Shown here: one piece after another, positions 27,701-40,672 of the stretch
Numbering within the stretch: position 1 is the stretch's first letter
Layout of the letters: each line of letters opens with the position of its first letter
NCBI GenBank assembly: GCA_002245135.1
Contig: NGBS01001160.1
Coordinates: 558,001 to 622,000, forward strand
Length of the DNA stretch: 64,000 bases
Direction: 5' to 3'
Source of the DNA: Proteromonas lacertae
Lineage: Eukaryota; Sar; Bigyra; Opalinata; Proteromonadidae
The notes under the pieces: model-generated
Databases searched by the model: none
What the model was told of the DNA's origin: nothing
The model's input: the letters and a program-made list of their open reading frames with translations, nothing else
Translations under genes and position numbers: made by a program

Positions 27701-30700
27701 GAAATGAAGCATATTATTTGAATCCTATTACAATTGATGTACGATCAGATAGTAGTAATTGCCAATATGCATTTGAAAGAATGAGAAAAGAAAATATTCA
27801 CTTTATATTTGGTTTATATCGTTCATGTTTTAAGTATTTAAGTAGTTATCCAGAAATGGTTCTTTTTTATCCTAGAATCGCTACAGGTACAGCATGTCAA
27901 AAGAATGTATTTTTTATTGGGGGATTATATCAGCAACTTTATAAAAAAGTTCCGAGTATTTTACATCATCGAAATATTACATCTATCATATTAATTGGTT
28001 CATTAGAATATGAAATAAATGATTTATTAAGTCGTATGTCAGATTATTTATATCAATTTTTTAAGTCAAACCAAACAATACTAATTCCAGAAGATCATAC
28101 ATTTATGAATGATATATTTAAGTCATTAGAAAATCCTGGAAACGAGATGACTGCATTGATTCTGAGTTTGAATGATGAACATATGGATGAATTTATTAAT
28201 TATTGGGAAGAAAAACCTAATCTACATAATCATTATCTTCCATTATTTTTCAGATTGAATGAAGATTATATTATGAAGAGAAAACCCAGTTTTGATTTTA
28301 GTGTATTTACTTTTTACACATATACATTTGAATCAAAAGAAAATGAGTATTATAAAAATAATTTGAATAATATATATGGTATTAAGTATTCTTCATTAAA
28401 TGGTGAAAGTGGATATAATATAATAAATATTTTTGTACAAATAGTAAAAAAAATAGAATCAATTGATACAGAAAGGATAATCTATCAGGTGTTTAAAGAG
28501 AATTATACATCTCCTGAAGGTTTTTTAGTGTTTTCGTCAGAAGGTTATATAACTAAAAATGTCTATTATGTAGAATATAATCATATAACTCAGACACTTT
28601 CACTAGCCTATTCTGCTAATAGTGTTTTTCCTGAACCAAGAGTAGTAGCTGATAGAAGTAAAGGGTTTATAAAAGGATCTTTTTGTAATGGTGTAACAGG
28701 TGAAATATATACTATACCATATTATGAAGTTATGTTGTATTTAGGTAGTAACGAAACTGAATTGTATTTGCTGAAACAATTTGTCGCATTATATGGATTA
28801 TTTGATGATATAGTTTATCATTATGCTCTGAATTTTGTATATAATAATTATACAATTGATATATCTGGAATATTGTTTAGTTATTCACAAAATGTTTATT
28901 CAATTCTCTCTAGTGCATTAAAAAGAGATTCATTTATTGGGTTATTTATAGCCTATTATGATGAAGTGATTGAGAAATTAAATGATGAAATAGAGAAAAG
29001 TGAAAAATTGTTATTCTTCATTTCACCAAATGAACCAGGTTATTGTGATAAGCGAGTATTATCTTTTGATGGAATAGACAAAATTCTATTAGAACATACT
29101 ATTGAGATGATATCTATTCAGAAATCAGGAATGCTAAATGATTTCTTAATAATCTATCAAAATTCAACAAGAGATGTAAGGAGATTGGGTTATTTGATTG
29201 ATGCAATTGTAGATAAATTTCATTTTGTGCCAAAATATGTATTAAGTGCTGACGAAATAAAGAATGGAACTATCTATGATTTTAGATCATTGAAAGAATG
29301 TTTGATATTAACTCGAAATGGAATAGAAGAAATTTTAAATAGTTTAACTGATTTTGTTGATATAGAAGATTTTAGTGTTGTTGTATTCTTCTATAGAGAT
29401 AATATGATTAATCCTTTTAATTATAAAGTGGTAGCATATGTCACAACATTTAGTGAAGATGATATAATAAAAAGATCAGAAGCAATTTCAAAATTAGAAG
29501 ATGATTTCAAAGTGTATGAATTGAATTTTGATTATTATTATGGTGGATATGAAAATGTAGCTTGCTTGGCATATGCTTTTTCATTATTTACATTAGCTGT
29601 TTATAAATCAGTTATTGAAAAGAGAGTTACATCTGCTAATATGCATCAACATTTACTTTCATTTAAAGAAAATGTCAATGGAGATTATTTCATTGGTGCA
29701 AATAATTATGCATTAATGAATTATTATTTAGTAATAATCAAGCATGATACAAAAGAAACAGTTGCATTTTCTAATTATTTATATCAGAATCCATATGAGA
29801 CTGATTTTATTTATTGCGATTGGAGAGAAGAGAAAGTGCAAAAAGGTACATATGATCATATTATTAATGTTGCTATAATATATACAAGCACTCAAAAGAG
29901 TGTAATATTTGATCCTCAAGCTTTACCAGTGTTTATTTATGAAGTAGATTATAGTAATTCTAATTTTCTGTTGGGAAATTATTATTTTAAACCAATTGCT
30001 AGACCAATAGATTATAATCAAAACTGTGGAGCTATTGTTAAGGATTTAATTGAAAATTACGATGTTCATTATATATTTGGAGGATTGTTTGCTGAATGTC
30101 GTGATTCTGTTCATATGTTGTTAAAAGATAATCAAGTTGATTTTCTATTTTTCTTTAATGGAGAAGTAGATAGAATGATATGTGATAAACATATAATCAA
30201 TTTAGGTCCAACTTCAGTTCAAATAACAGATATTCTAATAAAAGAAACAGGGTTAAGTCATAAAGGTTATATAATCATATACAGTACAAAATCACTTTAT
30301 TCATATGCATTACAGAATCTAACATCATTTACACTTTATACATTTGGATTTGATGTATATTCATTTAATGAATCTCAGTGGACTAATTTATCAAATATTC
30401 TAAGTATTGATGATATTGATAATTTGGTTGATGATTATGTAGTTATTAATGAGTTAAATAGAATAGATGATATAATCCAGTTCTTTAGAGTTGTTAAACA
30501 AAACAGAAGGTTTTTTAGAGAATTAGATTTTGTCCATTTATCAATAGATGATAATTCTTTGTATCAACTTAAATCAATAAATAAGTTAGATTTAAAGAAA
30601 TATTTACCCAATCATTCCTACTTTATTACCAACTTTTTTGCAGATTTATTTAGACTTACAAATGATTTTACACGATTTGATGTTAAATTTGATAAACATA

Positions 30701-33293
30701 TGTTATTATTGCTTCAAAACCATTTAGGAGTTACTTATTTTCTTACAGCATTATCAAGTCAAACTTATTTAGCATTTGAAATGTTTTTAAATATGTTGAG
30801 ATATACTCATACAAGTAACGTGAATGAAATTCGATTATCGTTATATCAAAGAGGGTTTTTAGGTCCAGCTGGTGCTGTTGTTTTACAATATAACAATTAT
30901 TTAGCAATGAGAATGTATTTTGGTGAATATGATTGGAATGAAGAAAAGATTGTAGTTCAACAATCCCCAAATGATTTTATTTTACCTCATAATTTCTTTA
31001 ATCCGTTGAACAGATGTGATTGTTCAAAAGATATTTCTAATGATGTTTCATCAACGTATTATCATCTGATAATGATATTTGAGCATTGGAATGTTACACC
31101 ATATGTTACAGTAGCTTTAACCTTTTTTAACGTCATTACCAATTACAATATAGATGAAAATAGTGGCGCTGGAGTGAATGGAAGAATAATTGTTCCACAT
31201 TTATATTTCACAAGGCATAACCAACCAGCAACTTCATTTATGGAAATGGTTTATTCAAGGAATGTAATAGCAGTGTTTGGTTGTTATACTGTTAGATGTG
31301 GATCAAGAGTTGGTGATATAACTGATGCATATCATATACCATTCTTTTATTTTGGTCCATATTGTGCTACTTATTCACCTTATACATTTTTTATATCACC
31401 AAATTTAGATACAGTTGTTAAAGCGACAGTTTTATATTTAGAAAAATTGAGAGTAGTTGATATGATTATAATAGATGGTGATTATAGTTTTGTTAATTAT
31501 ACTACTAATTATGAAGAAGAAGTGATTGTAAATGGTACTTCAACAACTAGATCAACTAATAAATTCTTATTGAAGTTAATAGAAAATTATACAACACAAT
31601 TCAATAGTACACTTAATATACTTGATTATTATTCAGTTTCTGACGATTCTCAATTAAAAGGAATATTTCAAAGTTGTGCTAATTTATCTACACCAACTGT
31701 AGTGTTTGTGTTAATAAATGGTCCAATTGTAAATAGTCTACTAAAAGAGTATGAAGAAATAAAAAATGTAAATCCATCGCTTATACTGTTGTTTTTGTAT
31801 TACAATTATTATACAATAGAAGAGAAATATAAGTATTTGCTTCAAGGTCATTTAGCAATAACTTCTTATGTAATGACTTCTTCAAATATAGATTCAATGA
31901 CATTTTATTTAAAAACTGAGAATAATTATGGTAGTCCAATAGTTATAACAGATGGAATTGTGGATGTTGAGATTAGTTTAGATTTTGTTACAACTACAAT
32001 TCAGATACTACTATCTAATATATTATATAATGCACAATTGTCATCTCTTTCAGGTAATAATAAAGATGGTAAGTATCTAGGAGATTATATGAAAATGGAA
32101 TCATATTATGTGAATGTAACTTCACCATTAGGAGTTGTATCTATAACACATGGAAATCAACTTCGTGCTTCTGTAAGTATGAGTGAATTGAGTGATACTG
32201 GCTATTTAAAAGTATTGAATGCTTATGACACTTCAGAAAACATTCAGGAAGATTATTATTATGGACCAGATAAAAAATACTTGGAAATTGATAAATCAAC
32301 AAGAATTATAATAAATTGTCTATTTGTTATGCAAATAATATTGCTAATAGTATCAGGATATGGTGTTTATTATTTTTCAAAGATAAAGCCATCCAAAATA
32401 ATAAAGAATTATGGAACAAATTATTTTTATCTATTATTATTTTGCAATGCGTTAATGGCTCTTCTTTCAGTGTTGAGTGTTTTGAATCATACTAAAACAA
32501 ATTGTTATGTAAGGGTTGATAGTTTGATAATAGTTTATTCATTTACTTATGCCTTAATACTCTTCAAATATATAGATATAAAAAGAATTGCTCATAATAA
32601 ATTCATTAGTAGAGTAAGAATTACTTGGTGGGGTTATATTGTAAATTCATTAATGCTTGAAGTGATAATTGTAGTATTTATTATAATATGGAATGTAGTA
32701 GAAGACTTTGGAATAATGTATATTTACTCAGAATTAGATAGTACATTGTTTGAATATGTATATATAAAGAAATGCGATTATTATGGAGTTGGATTTGGAT
32801 TGATGTTATCAGTAATTATACTTATATCATTAGTGGATATAAGGATAAGTTGGGATTTGAGGTTTTTAAGTGATTATTATCTATTTACATCTGTCTTAGT
32901 TTCAATAATATTATTAATTGTTATAAGTGTTTTATTGATTATGGTAATATCACTATCAGAGAAGATGTATTCTTTAGACTATATACTATGGAGTTATATG
33001 CTATTTGTAATGGCCTTTTCATTTTGGTTATCCATATTTGTTCGTATATATTCCATATTATTGTTATTTATTATTTTTTTTAAATAGAATTATTCTACTG
33101 GATTTATTATCATATTGAAACAAAATCTGATAGTAGAAGAATACTTGAATATCTTTTTTTTAAATATATGTTATATATATTTCCTAATAGTTTCTTTAAT
33201 TGATATAATAATATTCCTTTAACAGAAGAAGTGATGATTGACAGTTTAGCATCAATAGAAAGTTCTAAGACTGATGTGAATGACACACCATAG
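21738..33293 (+). CDS. Giant class C GPCR-like receptor with about nine tandem PBP1 domains
   Basis: One gene of about eight exons, with phases that join exactly: 21738-22167, 22198-23264, 23302-25511, 25565-26278, 26318-26774, 26806-33043, then two short tail exons. It encodes about 3,750 residues. A signal peptide (MLIVLFFSLLFFHFILCS) precedes about nine periplasmic-binding-protein-like repeats of roughly 370-400 residues, starting near 21.8, 22.8, 24.0, 25.1, 26.3, 27.55, 28.67, 29.8 and 31.0 kb. The last has the urea/amide-binding-type segment VFGCYTVRCGS. Seven membrane helices follow (about 32.3-33.07 kb), as in GABA-B-like class C receptors, then a short Ser-rich cytosolic tail. Probably a plasma-membrane sensor of small solutes; ligand unknown. 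Confidence 0.85.
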
Positions 33294-33429
33294 ATAGAAT
33301 ATTATGTTTGTTATATGTTTAAATAAATAAATGAATAAAGTTGTTTAAATGTAAATATTTTTAAAACTGTATTTTTGACATGTAAATTACATCAATTAAA
33401 AATCACTTATTATCTCACATCATATAAAT

Positions 33430-34474
33430 ATGAGTGTAGTTATAGGTATTGGAGTGTCGTTCTTTGGTACACTTTGCTCAGCTAGTGGATACACATTCCA
33501 AAAATACTGTCACAATAAATTAGCAAAGTTACCAGAAGCTTTAAGAGTAAAATAAATACTAATTAATCGGTTATTGGATTAGAAAAACTATTATGAAGAA
33601 AGAAAATGGCAAATAGGTTTGTTTTTGATGATTGTTGGTGCTATCTCATCAACTGTTTGTTATGGTTTAGCTCCTCAATCTGCATTATCACCAATGGGAG
33701 CTATAACGATGGTTGATAATGCGATATTAGCGCATATATTTCTAAAAGAAAAAATCGATCTATCAGCTGGAATATCAACAGCATTTGTATATTTATTACA
33801 ACAAAATATTTAATTATTGCTTATAGATGTTAGCAGGAGTAATTATATCAGTTAGTTCAGGAGATATGGATAGTGATAGTTTAAATCTAGTAGAAATGAT
33901 AGATAGCTTCACAAGTGTAAGAGCAATAGTCTATACAGTAATATTATTAACTATATTATTAATGATGGGTTTATATATGGTATATATAATCTATTATGTT
34001 GGTTTTAATCACATGAAACCAATTCACTATAATATTTCTCTGTTCTGTTTTCCCATATTTGCTGGTTTTATGGGCGGTTATACAGGATTATGTACAAAAG
34101 CCGTAGTTGGTGTAATTGTTGCAGATGATTTAGGAAGTTCAATATTTCGAATTGAACCATATATTTTTGGATTAGGAGCAATATTATGTATTTCAACACA
34201 AGTACGATATACATTTGTTATTAGTATATCTATAATGCATTAGTTGGCTGTATTTAATGGTGGTTTAAAACGTTACGATTCTTTACAAATAGTTCCAATT
34301 TATCAATCTTGTTTAGTTATCAGTGGTAGTTTGAGTGGTGGTTTTTATTATAATGAGATGAAAGATTTTACATTACTACAATGGGTGTTATTTCCATTTG
34401 GTTGCTTTTTAACAGTTGTTGGAATTATTATATTAATTACAAGGAAAAGAACACTTGCACAAACACACGTATAA
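33430..34474 (+). CDS. NIPA-type magnesium transporter
   Basis: Multi-spanning membrane protein of about 310 residues. Start MSVVIGIGVSFFGTLCSASG; three phase-0 introns (from 33553, 33788 and 34210). The segment YGLAPQSALSPMGAITMVDNA matches the NIPA-family pattern in which a small-residue-rich helix carries APxSLVxPLG. Later segments GGLKRYDSLQIVPIYQ and the last helix with RKRTLAQ fit the C-terminal half. NIPA proteins are Mg2+ transporters of the drug/metabolite transporter superfamily at plasma or endosomal membranes; substrate here is inferred from family only. About nine hydrophobic helices by eye. It follows the giant receptor by 137 bases on the same strand. Confidence 0.75.
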
Positions 34475-34504
34475 TAATAATAATAATAATTATTATTATT
34501 ATTA
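34472..34504. repeat. Palindromic (TAA)n/(TTA)n trinucleotide repeat
   Basis: Directly after the NIPA stop codon the DNA runs as about six TAA units followed by about six TTA units, so it is a near-perfect inverted repeat. In RNA it would fold into an all A-U hairpin at the start of the 3' UTR. It may act in 3'-end formation or may simply be a microsatellite. Confidence 0.7.
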
Positions 34505-34539
34505 TATAAAATAGACTGATAATAGTAATATAAGTACAG

Positions 34540-35164
34540 ATGGTGAAAGATTATATCATTTTTTACTTTTTTTACTTTTTTTTTCTTAACATATATTTCT
34601 ACTGGAAGAAGAAAGAATTTAGATATAATCAGATTTTATAATCAGTTAGAGTTTGATTTAATAGAATGGAAGAAATCATATCAATATCAACAACAACATC
34701 AAGAATCAATAAATGGTATAAATATGGATGATAGCTATGTGACTGAAGAAGATTATATTCGGATAAGTAATATGGTTCGTAAAAGAAAAATGAATTCATT
34801 GTGTTATAGTGAGAGCAATGATATTCCACATAATTCTCAGCCTAATCCAATACAATATGAAAATAAAGAAGAGAAAAGAAATAGAAGAAGAAGGAATAGA
34901 AGAAATAACGATAATCACAATGAAGATGATAATGATGATAATAGTTTTACAATTAGAAGTGAAGGATGTAGAAATGCAAGTTATAAACCATGTAGTTACT
35001 CATTGTGTGCAATGCCAGTTGATTATATTGATATGTTCAAATATTTGTTCCATTCAGAGTATAATTTAGTAAGTAATCCTGGTGAGGAAAGTAGGAATAT
35101 TGAAAAGGAAGAGGTTGATAAAAGTGGAGATGTAGAATACCCAATAACAGAAGAAAGTGAATAA
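34540..35164 (+). CDS. Small membrane-anchored hydrophilic protein
   Basis: The clear frame is 34724-35164: an acidic/basic low-complexity region (KRNRRRRNRRNN then NEDDNDDN) and a C-terminal block with spaced cysteines (CRNASYKPCSYSLCAMP) and DMFKYLFHSEYN. Upstream, an ATG at 34540 starts a very hydrophobic Phe/Tyr-rich segment (MVKDYIIFYFFYFFFLNIYF) that could be a signal anchor. The two join only if a one-base excess near 34630-34640 is removed or a cryptic intron is spliced. No family recognised. It follows the NIPA gene by 65 bases on the same strand. Confidence 0.5.
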
Positions 35165-35499
35165 GTTAATTAAATATTAACACATGTTGTTTTGTGTTGT
35201 TTTATATATCTCTATTTACTATTACTTTTTATGTGCAAATAAGAAACGCAGATAGTAAAATAACACTACTCACGATTAAAGAAAAAAAAGAAATAAACAT
35301 CCATCAGATTTTTTTTTATCTATAAATGCAAGTTTATCACATGCAAAGCATAACCACATTTAACAACTTCTTGAAGTGATTAATTATCTTGAAATAATGT
35401 ATAACTGATTTTTCAACTAACGAATCAAATTAGTTTTAAATCATTTTTTCTATTTTTTGTCATCTAATCGATTGAATTTACCCAAAATATAGAGTATAA
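35165..35499. other. Intergenic stretch upstream of the plus-strand EF-hand array
   Basis: About 335 bases, A+T-rich with poly-A/T runs (for example a T-run near 35310). No reading frame, RNA gene or repeat copy is visible. It should contain the promoter of EF-hand paralog 9. Confidence 0.55.
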
Positions 35500-36841
35500 A
35501 TGCCACACAGAATACAACCTGAAAAAAGGGTTGATAGAAATGAGCTTGATAGTCAATCCTATCAGATTGCCACATATTTCACAAGTATGTCATATTTATA
35601 TAATTATTAGTGAGTAATTATGAAATAATAAGGCTAAGGACAACATATAATTATTTTATTGGGTATGTTTAGATTCGTTATTGTATTCTAGACAATCTGT
35701 AAATGATCCTACCCCCTTATCGATAGTAAAATATTGCTCTTTCACAAAGTTGCCCATATTAGTCCATATAAGTGAATTACGTGGTATTTTTACAAATTTA
35801 TGTTATTAATAGAGAATGTACCGTATAGTTGGAATTCATTTTTCCAGTTTATTACATTTACAGCACTTGCTCCTACTGTGTGCTCTTTATTTTGTATAAT
35901 TTTACTCATTTCATAATATATTAATAGTTTGCATGTGTATGGTATTAGATATTGGTGATGATAATGCAAATATATCTCTAGATGATATACATAAGTTTTG
36001 TGATTATTTCAATACCGCTGAACTATATGATGAAGCAAATTGTAGAGTAATATTTAATGAAATAGACACCAACAATGATGGTTTCATTTCAATCCAGCAA
36101 TTTTTCACATTTGTATCTAAAACTAATGAATTGTGGATGCCAATATGTGATTTTAGATTATCTCTAATTGATCATTTTTTCCCACATGATTTAGCTGTAA
36201 ATATATTACAGAGAAGAGCTCATATCCATATAATTAGAGAATATAAAATGACACACAATGGTGCTTATCCTGATTTAACATGTAAAGATCAAATATATGA
36301 AATATTTTTTGGTATTCCAAACAAATATGTATTTGACTATGATCCAAATGAGAATATATCTATATATGATATAACTAGAATGATGATAATGAAATACAAG
36401 AAAGATAAATATCTAGTGAATGATCATAAGATATTATGTTCAAAGAAACAAATTCCAAAAATAATTGATTCACCTAGGATTCAACAGTTAGATAGAATAT
36501 ATACTACTATTGGAGGTAATGCTTTTAAACAGTGTGGTGGTGGTGGTGGTGGTGGTGATAATGAGTCAAGGAATAATAGTCGAACATCAATATTATCGCA
36601 ACAGCAGAAAGGATTAAATAATAGACCACATTCTATATTAAAGCCTACTAGTAGTTATCATCAGCTTCATACTGCTAAATCTACAAAAAAAACAACATCT
36701 TGTGAATGTTTTGATTTCAATGGAAATAAAGCAATTAAAAAGCCATTAAGAAGTTATAAGAGTGCTAATCAGACAGCTGATCATGTTAGTCCCATTTCTC
36801 CAATTTCATGTCTGGAATTACCAGGCTACGTAGCTCAATAG
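35500..36841 (+). CDS. EF-hand/SILK family protein, paralog 9 of 13
   Basis: First of five plus-strand paralogs. ATG at 35500 (MPHRIQPEKRVDRNELDSQS); the conserved 26-nt first intron joins TYFT to MSNYEIIRLR. A short exon near 35829-35870 holds SWNSFFQFITFTALAP. The long exon from 35933 has EF-hand loop DTNNDGFISIQQ (Gln-12), ILQRRAHIHIIREY, HNGAYPDLTC, VFDYDPN, then a diverged IDxYY region. The tail has a run of Gly codons (GGT repeats near 36536-36558) and HSILKPTSSY. Lys in place of Arg keeps the S-I-L-[RK] pattern. Function unknown. Confidence 0.75.
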
Positions 36842-37061
36842 ATGAATTATAGTAATTTAAAATGCATTAGTTACACTGTTAAATATATTTATATCTTATA
36901 CGTATTTATCAATGCTGTGTATTGAGTGTTTTAAGGAAATACACAAATGAAAATGTATTTGTATTTTCTTTATATTTAAATCTATTTTGAAACAGAAACA
37001 ATCAAGTGTTAGAATTCGTTTAGAAAAAATATATAGTCCATCTTTTTCCTAATCATTGTTA

Positions 37062-38774
37062 ATGCCAGAACGGTTAGAGAATGTTAATAATAATAACGAA
37101 CCAAACGGATTTGATAAACAATCTCTGTGCATAGCTAAATACTTCCACTGTATGGTTTTATTTTTTATTCTGTAGTGAATCATTACGATATAAGCATCAT
37201 TAAGTTTCATTATAATCAACTAAAGTATTCATATACATATGATGTTCATATTTATAATATATTTCTTAGATCATCAAATCCTGATGGTGTGAATGAGTTT
37301 GCTGTTTTAAGTGCGTTGTCTATAGAGTTTATTCCATTATTTGACAAATTGTTCATGATTTATCGTATATCTTATTACTCATATTACTTAAACAGCTAAA
37401 GATGGTATGTCATGGAATGATTTCTTTCAGTTCGTAATGTTTTTTTCCTTTGCCCCAGCAATTGCTGTGTATTATTTTCTATTAAACATATTGCCTTATT
37501 CTAAAGGGAATTCAATAGTATTTCAGCAAATAATTGATATAACAACATTATTAGGAACTTCAGATCAACTTGACTTAGTGTCTGGACAAATTTATAATAA
37601 CTGCGATTGTTCCAATAAAGGTTATATATCATTTAGACATTATTTATCATTTGTTACAAAGTCTTCCAATTTGTGGAAACCATTATATTCATTTAGAATG
37701 GCTGTAATTGAGAAATTCTTTGATAAATCCATTCTCTATTCAATTTTGAATAGAAAGATGGTTATCATGTCAATTAAGAAATATAAACAGTTACATAACG
37801 GTAGTTTTCCTCCAGAACCGTGTTGCCAAAAGATAAAACATATATTAGAGAATAGACCAAGTGATTATCAATTTGATTATGAGTGCTATGAAAGAGATAG
37901 TGAATGTAATTTTACAATTGCAACAGTGAATTATATATTAAGATTTAATAAGAATTTCATTCGAGATTTCTCCGGTTCTTTTTCTAAATATATGAATACA
38001 GTATCTAAAGAATTTAATAATTTATTCTTACATATTGATCAATGTTATTTAAGATTTAATGGTCCTTTAATTAAATCACCCCATCAAAGTAGTATTAATA
38101 ATACAGGAAGTGTTGTTTCTTCACGAATGAGAGCTGGTACTGATAATGACTTATTCAGTTTAAATAATAACAATAATACTCCATTTGGATTAGGCAATAG
38201 TGGAAGAATAAGTCGTACAAGTGGAGTAGTAAATAACAATAACAACAACAATAATAATCTTAACAAAGCAAGCTTTTCTCAAGCTATTTCTAGAAATAGT
38301 TATGTAGCAGAACCAAGAGGTTCTATCTTAAAGAGTCCAGCGAATCATTTAAAAACAAGAGAATCTTCATCGTTGATGGTATCTCCATTTGCTAATTCTG
38401 TTAGACACTTGAAATTACCAGAAAAAAATTCAGGTAATAACATCGATGATAATTCTTTTATTATTATGTCACCATTACATAATTACAATCGTGCTGCTAA
38501 TAGTAACAAAAGAATAAGAACACCACCAATGAGAAGCAATAATAGTGGGACATTAGTGAATTGTAGTACTGGAATATCTGAAGAAGATGAACATAGTGGT
38601 CGTTTGAAAGTTAATAACAGTACTGAAGGTAAAGGGTGTAAAACAAAAATACAGTTGAGTAATTTACAAAGTGACAGTATAGTTGGTAAAACTAAAACTG
38701 TAAATAGTGTAGACAGTATTAAAAAGAATAAAGTAGTTCCATTAGAAGATATTAAAACTCCTAAGACTACGTAA
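37062..38774 (+). CDS. EF-hand/SILK family protein, paralog 10 of 13 (loop degenerate)
   Basis: ATG at 37062 (MPERLENVNNNNEPNGFDKQ). First intron joins KYFH to LNHYDISIIKFHYNQ. SWNDFFQFVMFFSFAPAIAVYY starts the main exon. The EF-hand loop reads DCSNKGYISFRH: Asp-5 is Lys and position 12 is His, so this member has almost certainly lost metal binding. ILNRKMVIMSIKKY, HNGSFPPEPC, QFDYECY and IDQCYLRF follow. It has the longest tail of the array, Asn-rich, with GSILKSPANH near the middle and several Ser-Pro sites (MVSPF, IMSPLH, RTPPMRS). Function unknown. Confidence 0.78.
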
Positions 38775-39102
38775 ATGTAAATACTAATATTTAAACATAT
38801 AAATTTAATTACTTAGTATTCTTTTAAAATTTTATTGTGTGTACTTATATTCAAATAGCAAAAATACTCAACTTTGTTTCAAATACAACAATTATTCTAT
38901 CTTTTTTCGAAATTAACATGAATCAATTAATTTTATGCTATCATTATCATTTCCGCGTATTATTTCTTTATTTTATTACTATTAGATGAAATATTCAATG
39001 CAACTGAATGTTGTTTTAAAAATATATTCGTTTTAACCATTTTTAATTTCATAATCGACTATATTAGGATACAGTAGGATCAAAGCACTACATTGAAGTC
39101 AT
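38775..39102. other. Intergenic stretch, no gene seen
   Basis: About 330 A+T-rich bases between paralogs 10 and 11 on the plus strand. No open frame of family type, no RNA gene and no repeat copy seen. Expected to hold a terminator and a promoter. Confidence 0.55.
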
Positions 39103-40489
39103 ATGGATTCCATCTTACCAGCTGAGTCAATTGTAGATAAAAATAATTTAAATGAACTGTCAATTGATTTATGTAACTATTTTCATCGTATCCAGCCTTT
39201 ATATAATTATATAGTGAATAATAAAGAGATAGATCACCTTCGAAAATGCTTTGAAACACTCTTAGCAGAACAATGTGATACAAAATATTCTCACATTAGA
39301 TATTCTGAGAATGAAGTACATATGCATTTAGTTACGCTTAACATGATACTCCTTCCTATTCCATTTCATGAAGAAATAGTTTCATGTTTTAGTATTTTCG
39401 AATTAATATATTCTGGATAGAAAAGAGTTTATTAGATTGGAACGCTTTCTTCCAGTTAATTGTGTTCTTTTCATTATCTCCATCGATAACCATATATTAT
39501 TGTATGATTATTAATTAGATTATATTTAATATTATTCTATTAGATTTGATTGTTGTTATAGCTCGAGCAGATCCACAATGTATATCATGGAATAATATAC
39601 TGAAATTGACTGTATCTTTAAAAACACAGCAATTTGCAACTGTTGTATATCATGAAACCTTCACCAAACATGATATGTATATTATTATTCATCTATACAT
39701 TATAATATATCTAGAAATAATGATGGATATCTTTCCTTTCATCAATTTTTACTATTCGTCTCAGAAAGTAGAATATTATTTGAACCATTAGAAGTATTTC
39801 GAACTAGGTTAATTGAAACATATTTGTCTATCAATATATGTAATAACATCATTTTCAGGTTAAGTCATTTAAGTGAAATAGAAGAATATACAAATAATCA
39901 TAAAGGTAAATTCCCATCTGATCCATGTACATATAGTATTAAATCAATAGTGTTTAATTTAACACCAAAATATCGATATGATTATTGTATTTCTATGAAT
40001 AAAATGACATATTCAAAGATACTCAAATCTTTTATAGGATTATATGAAATAGACTATCATTCATCAGTTCATAGAGGTGTTGTAAAGATATTAAGGAATT
40101 TGTCAAGAGGAAATTATTTATTAAACAATATTGATGGTGTTTATTTTAAACTGAAACAAGACACAGCGAAATCCACACATGTTGATAGTTCTCTATTACT
40201 TTCATCAACAACATCTGATGATGCTTTGATTAAAAGGTTTTTAAAACAGAACAGTTCTTTACAACCACAAAGGTCCGATACATCATTTTTAAAAGTTCAA
40301 ATATCTCAAACAAGCAGTATATTAAAAAGAAACAAAACAACATTTAGTTCAAGTTTTTGTCATAATAACAATTTAGAGATAAGAGGAGCAATATTAGATG
40401 AGGAGAAGAACTCAGATGGTAAAAACTGTATATCTGTAACTACTAGTGATGTTGAGAAGAAATTATCAAAAACAGATTATTTTGAATAA
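39103..40489 (+). CDS. EF-hand/SILK family protein, paralog 11 of 13
   Basis: ATG at 39103 (MDSILPAESIVDKNNLNELS). First intron joins NYFH to LNNKEIDHLRKCF. A second small intron joins to KSLLDWNAFFQLIVFFSLSP. The EF-hand loop is split by an intron after codon 2 and reads DMNNDGYLSFHQ when spliced (Gln-12). An intron in the ILxRR region removes part of that block, and the visible continuation is LSHLSEIEEYTNNHKGKFPS. RYDYCIS and IDGVYFKL follow. The tail has SSILKRNKTTF. More introns than its neighbours. Function unknown. Confidence 0.72.
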
Positions 40490-40672
40490 TAGTGATGTAA
40501 TTTATATCAAATATTCAGTATATTACTAGTATTAATTTAATTAATATCATATAATTAAAATATATTCAATTTTATATTGTTTTTTTTTGTTTTTTCTTAT
40601 TGAATAAAAAACTACTCGTTTCACAATTCATAAACGATATATCAAAAAATAGATAGATAGGAAAGTTGGTTT

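Noticed and set aside
21738-33293. Several separate receptor genes rather than one
   Set aside because: Only one signal peptide and one seven-helix block exist, and all internal breaks are small introns whose phases (1, 0, 2, 2, 0, 1) match exactly.
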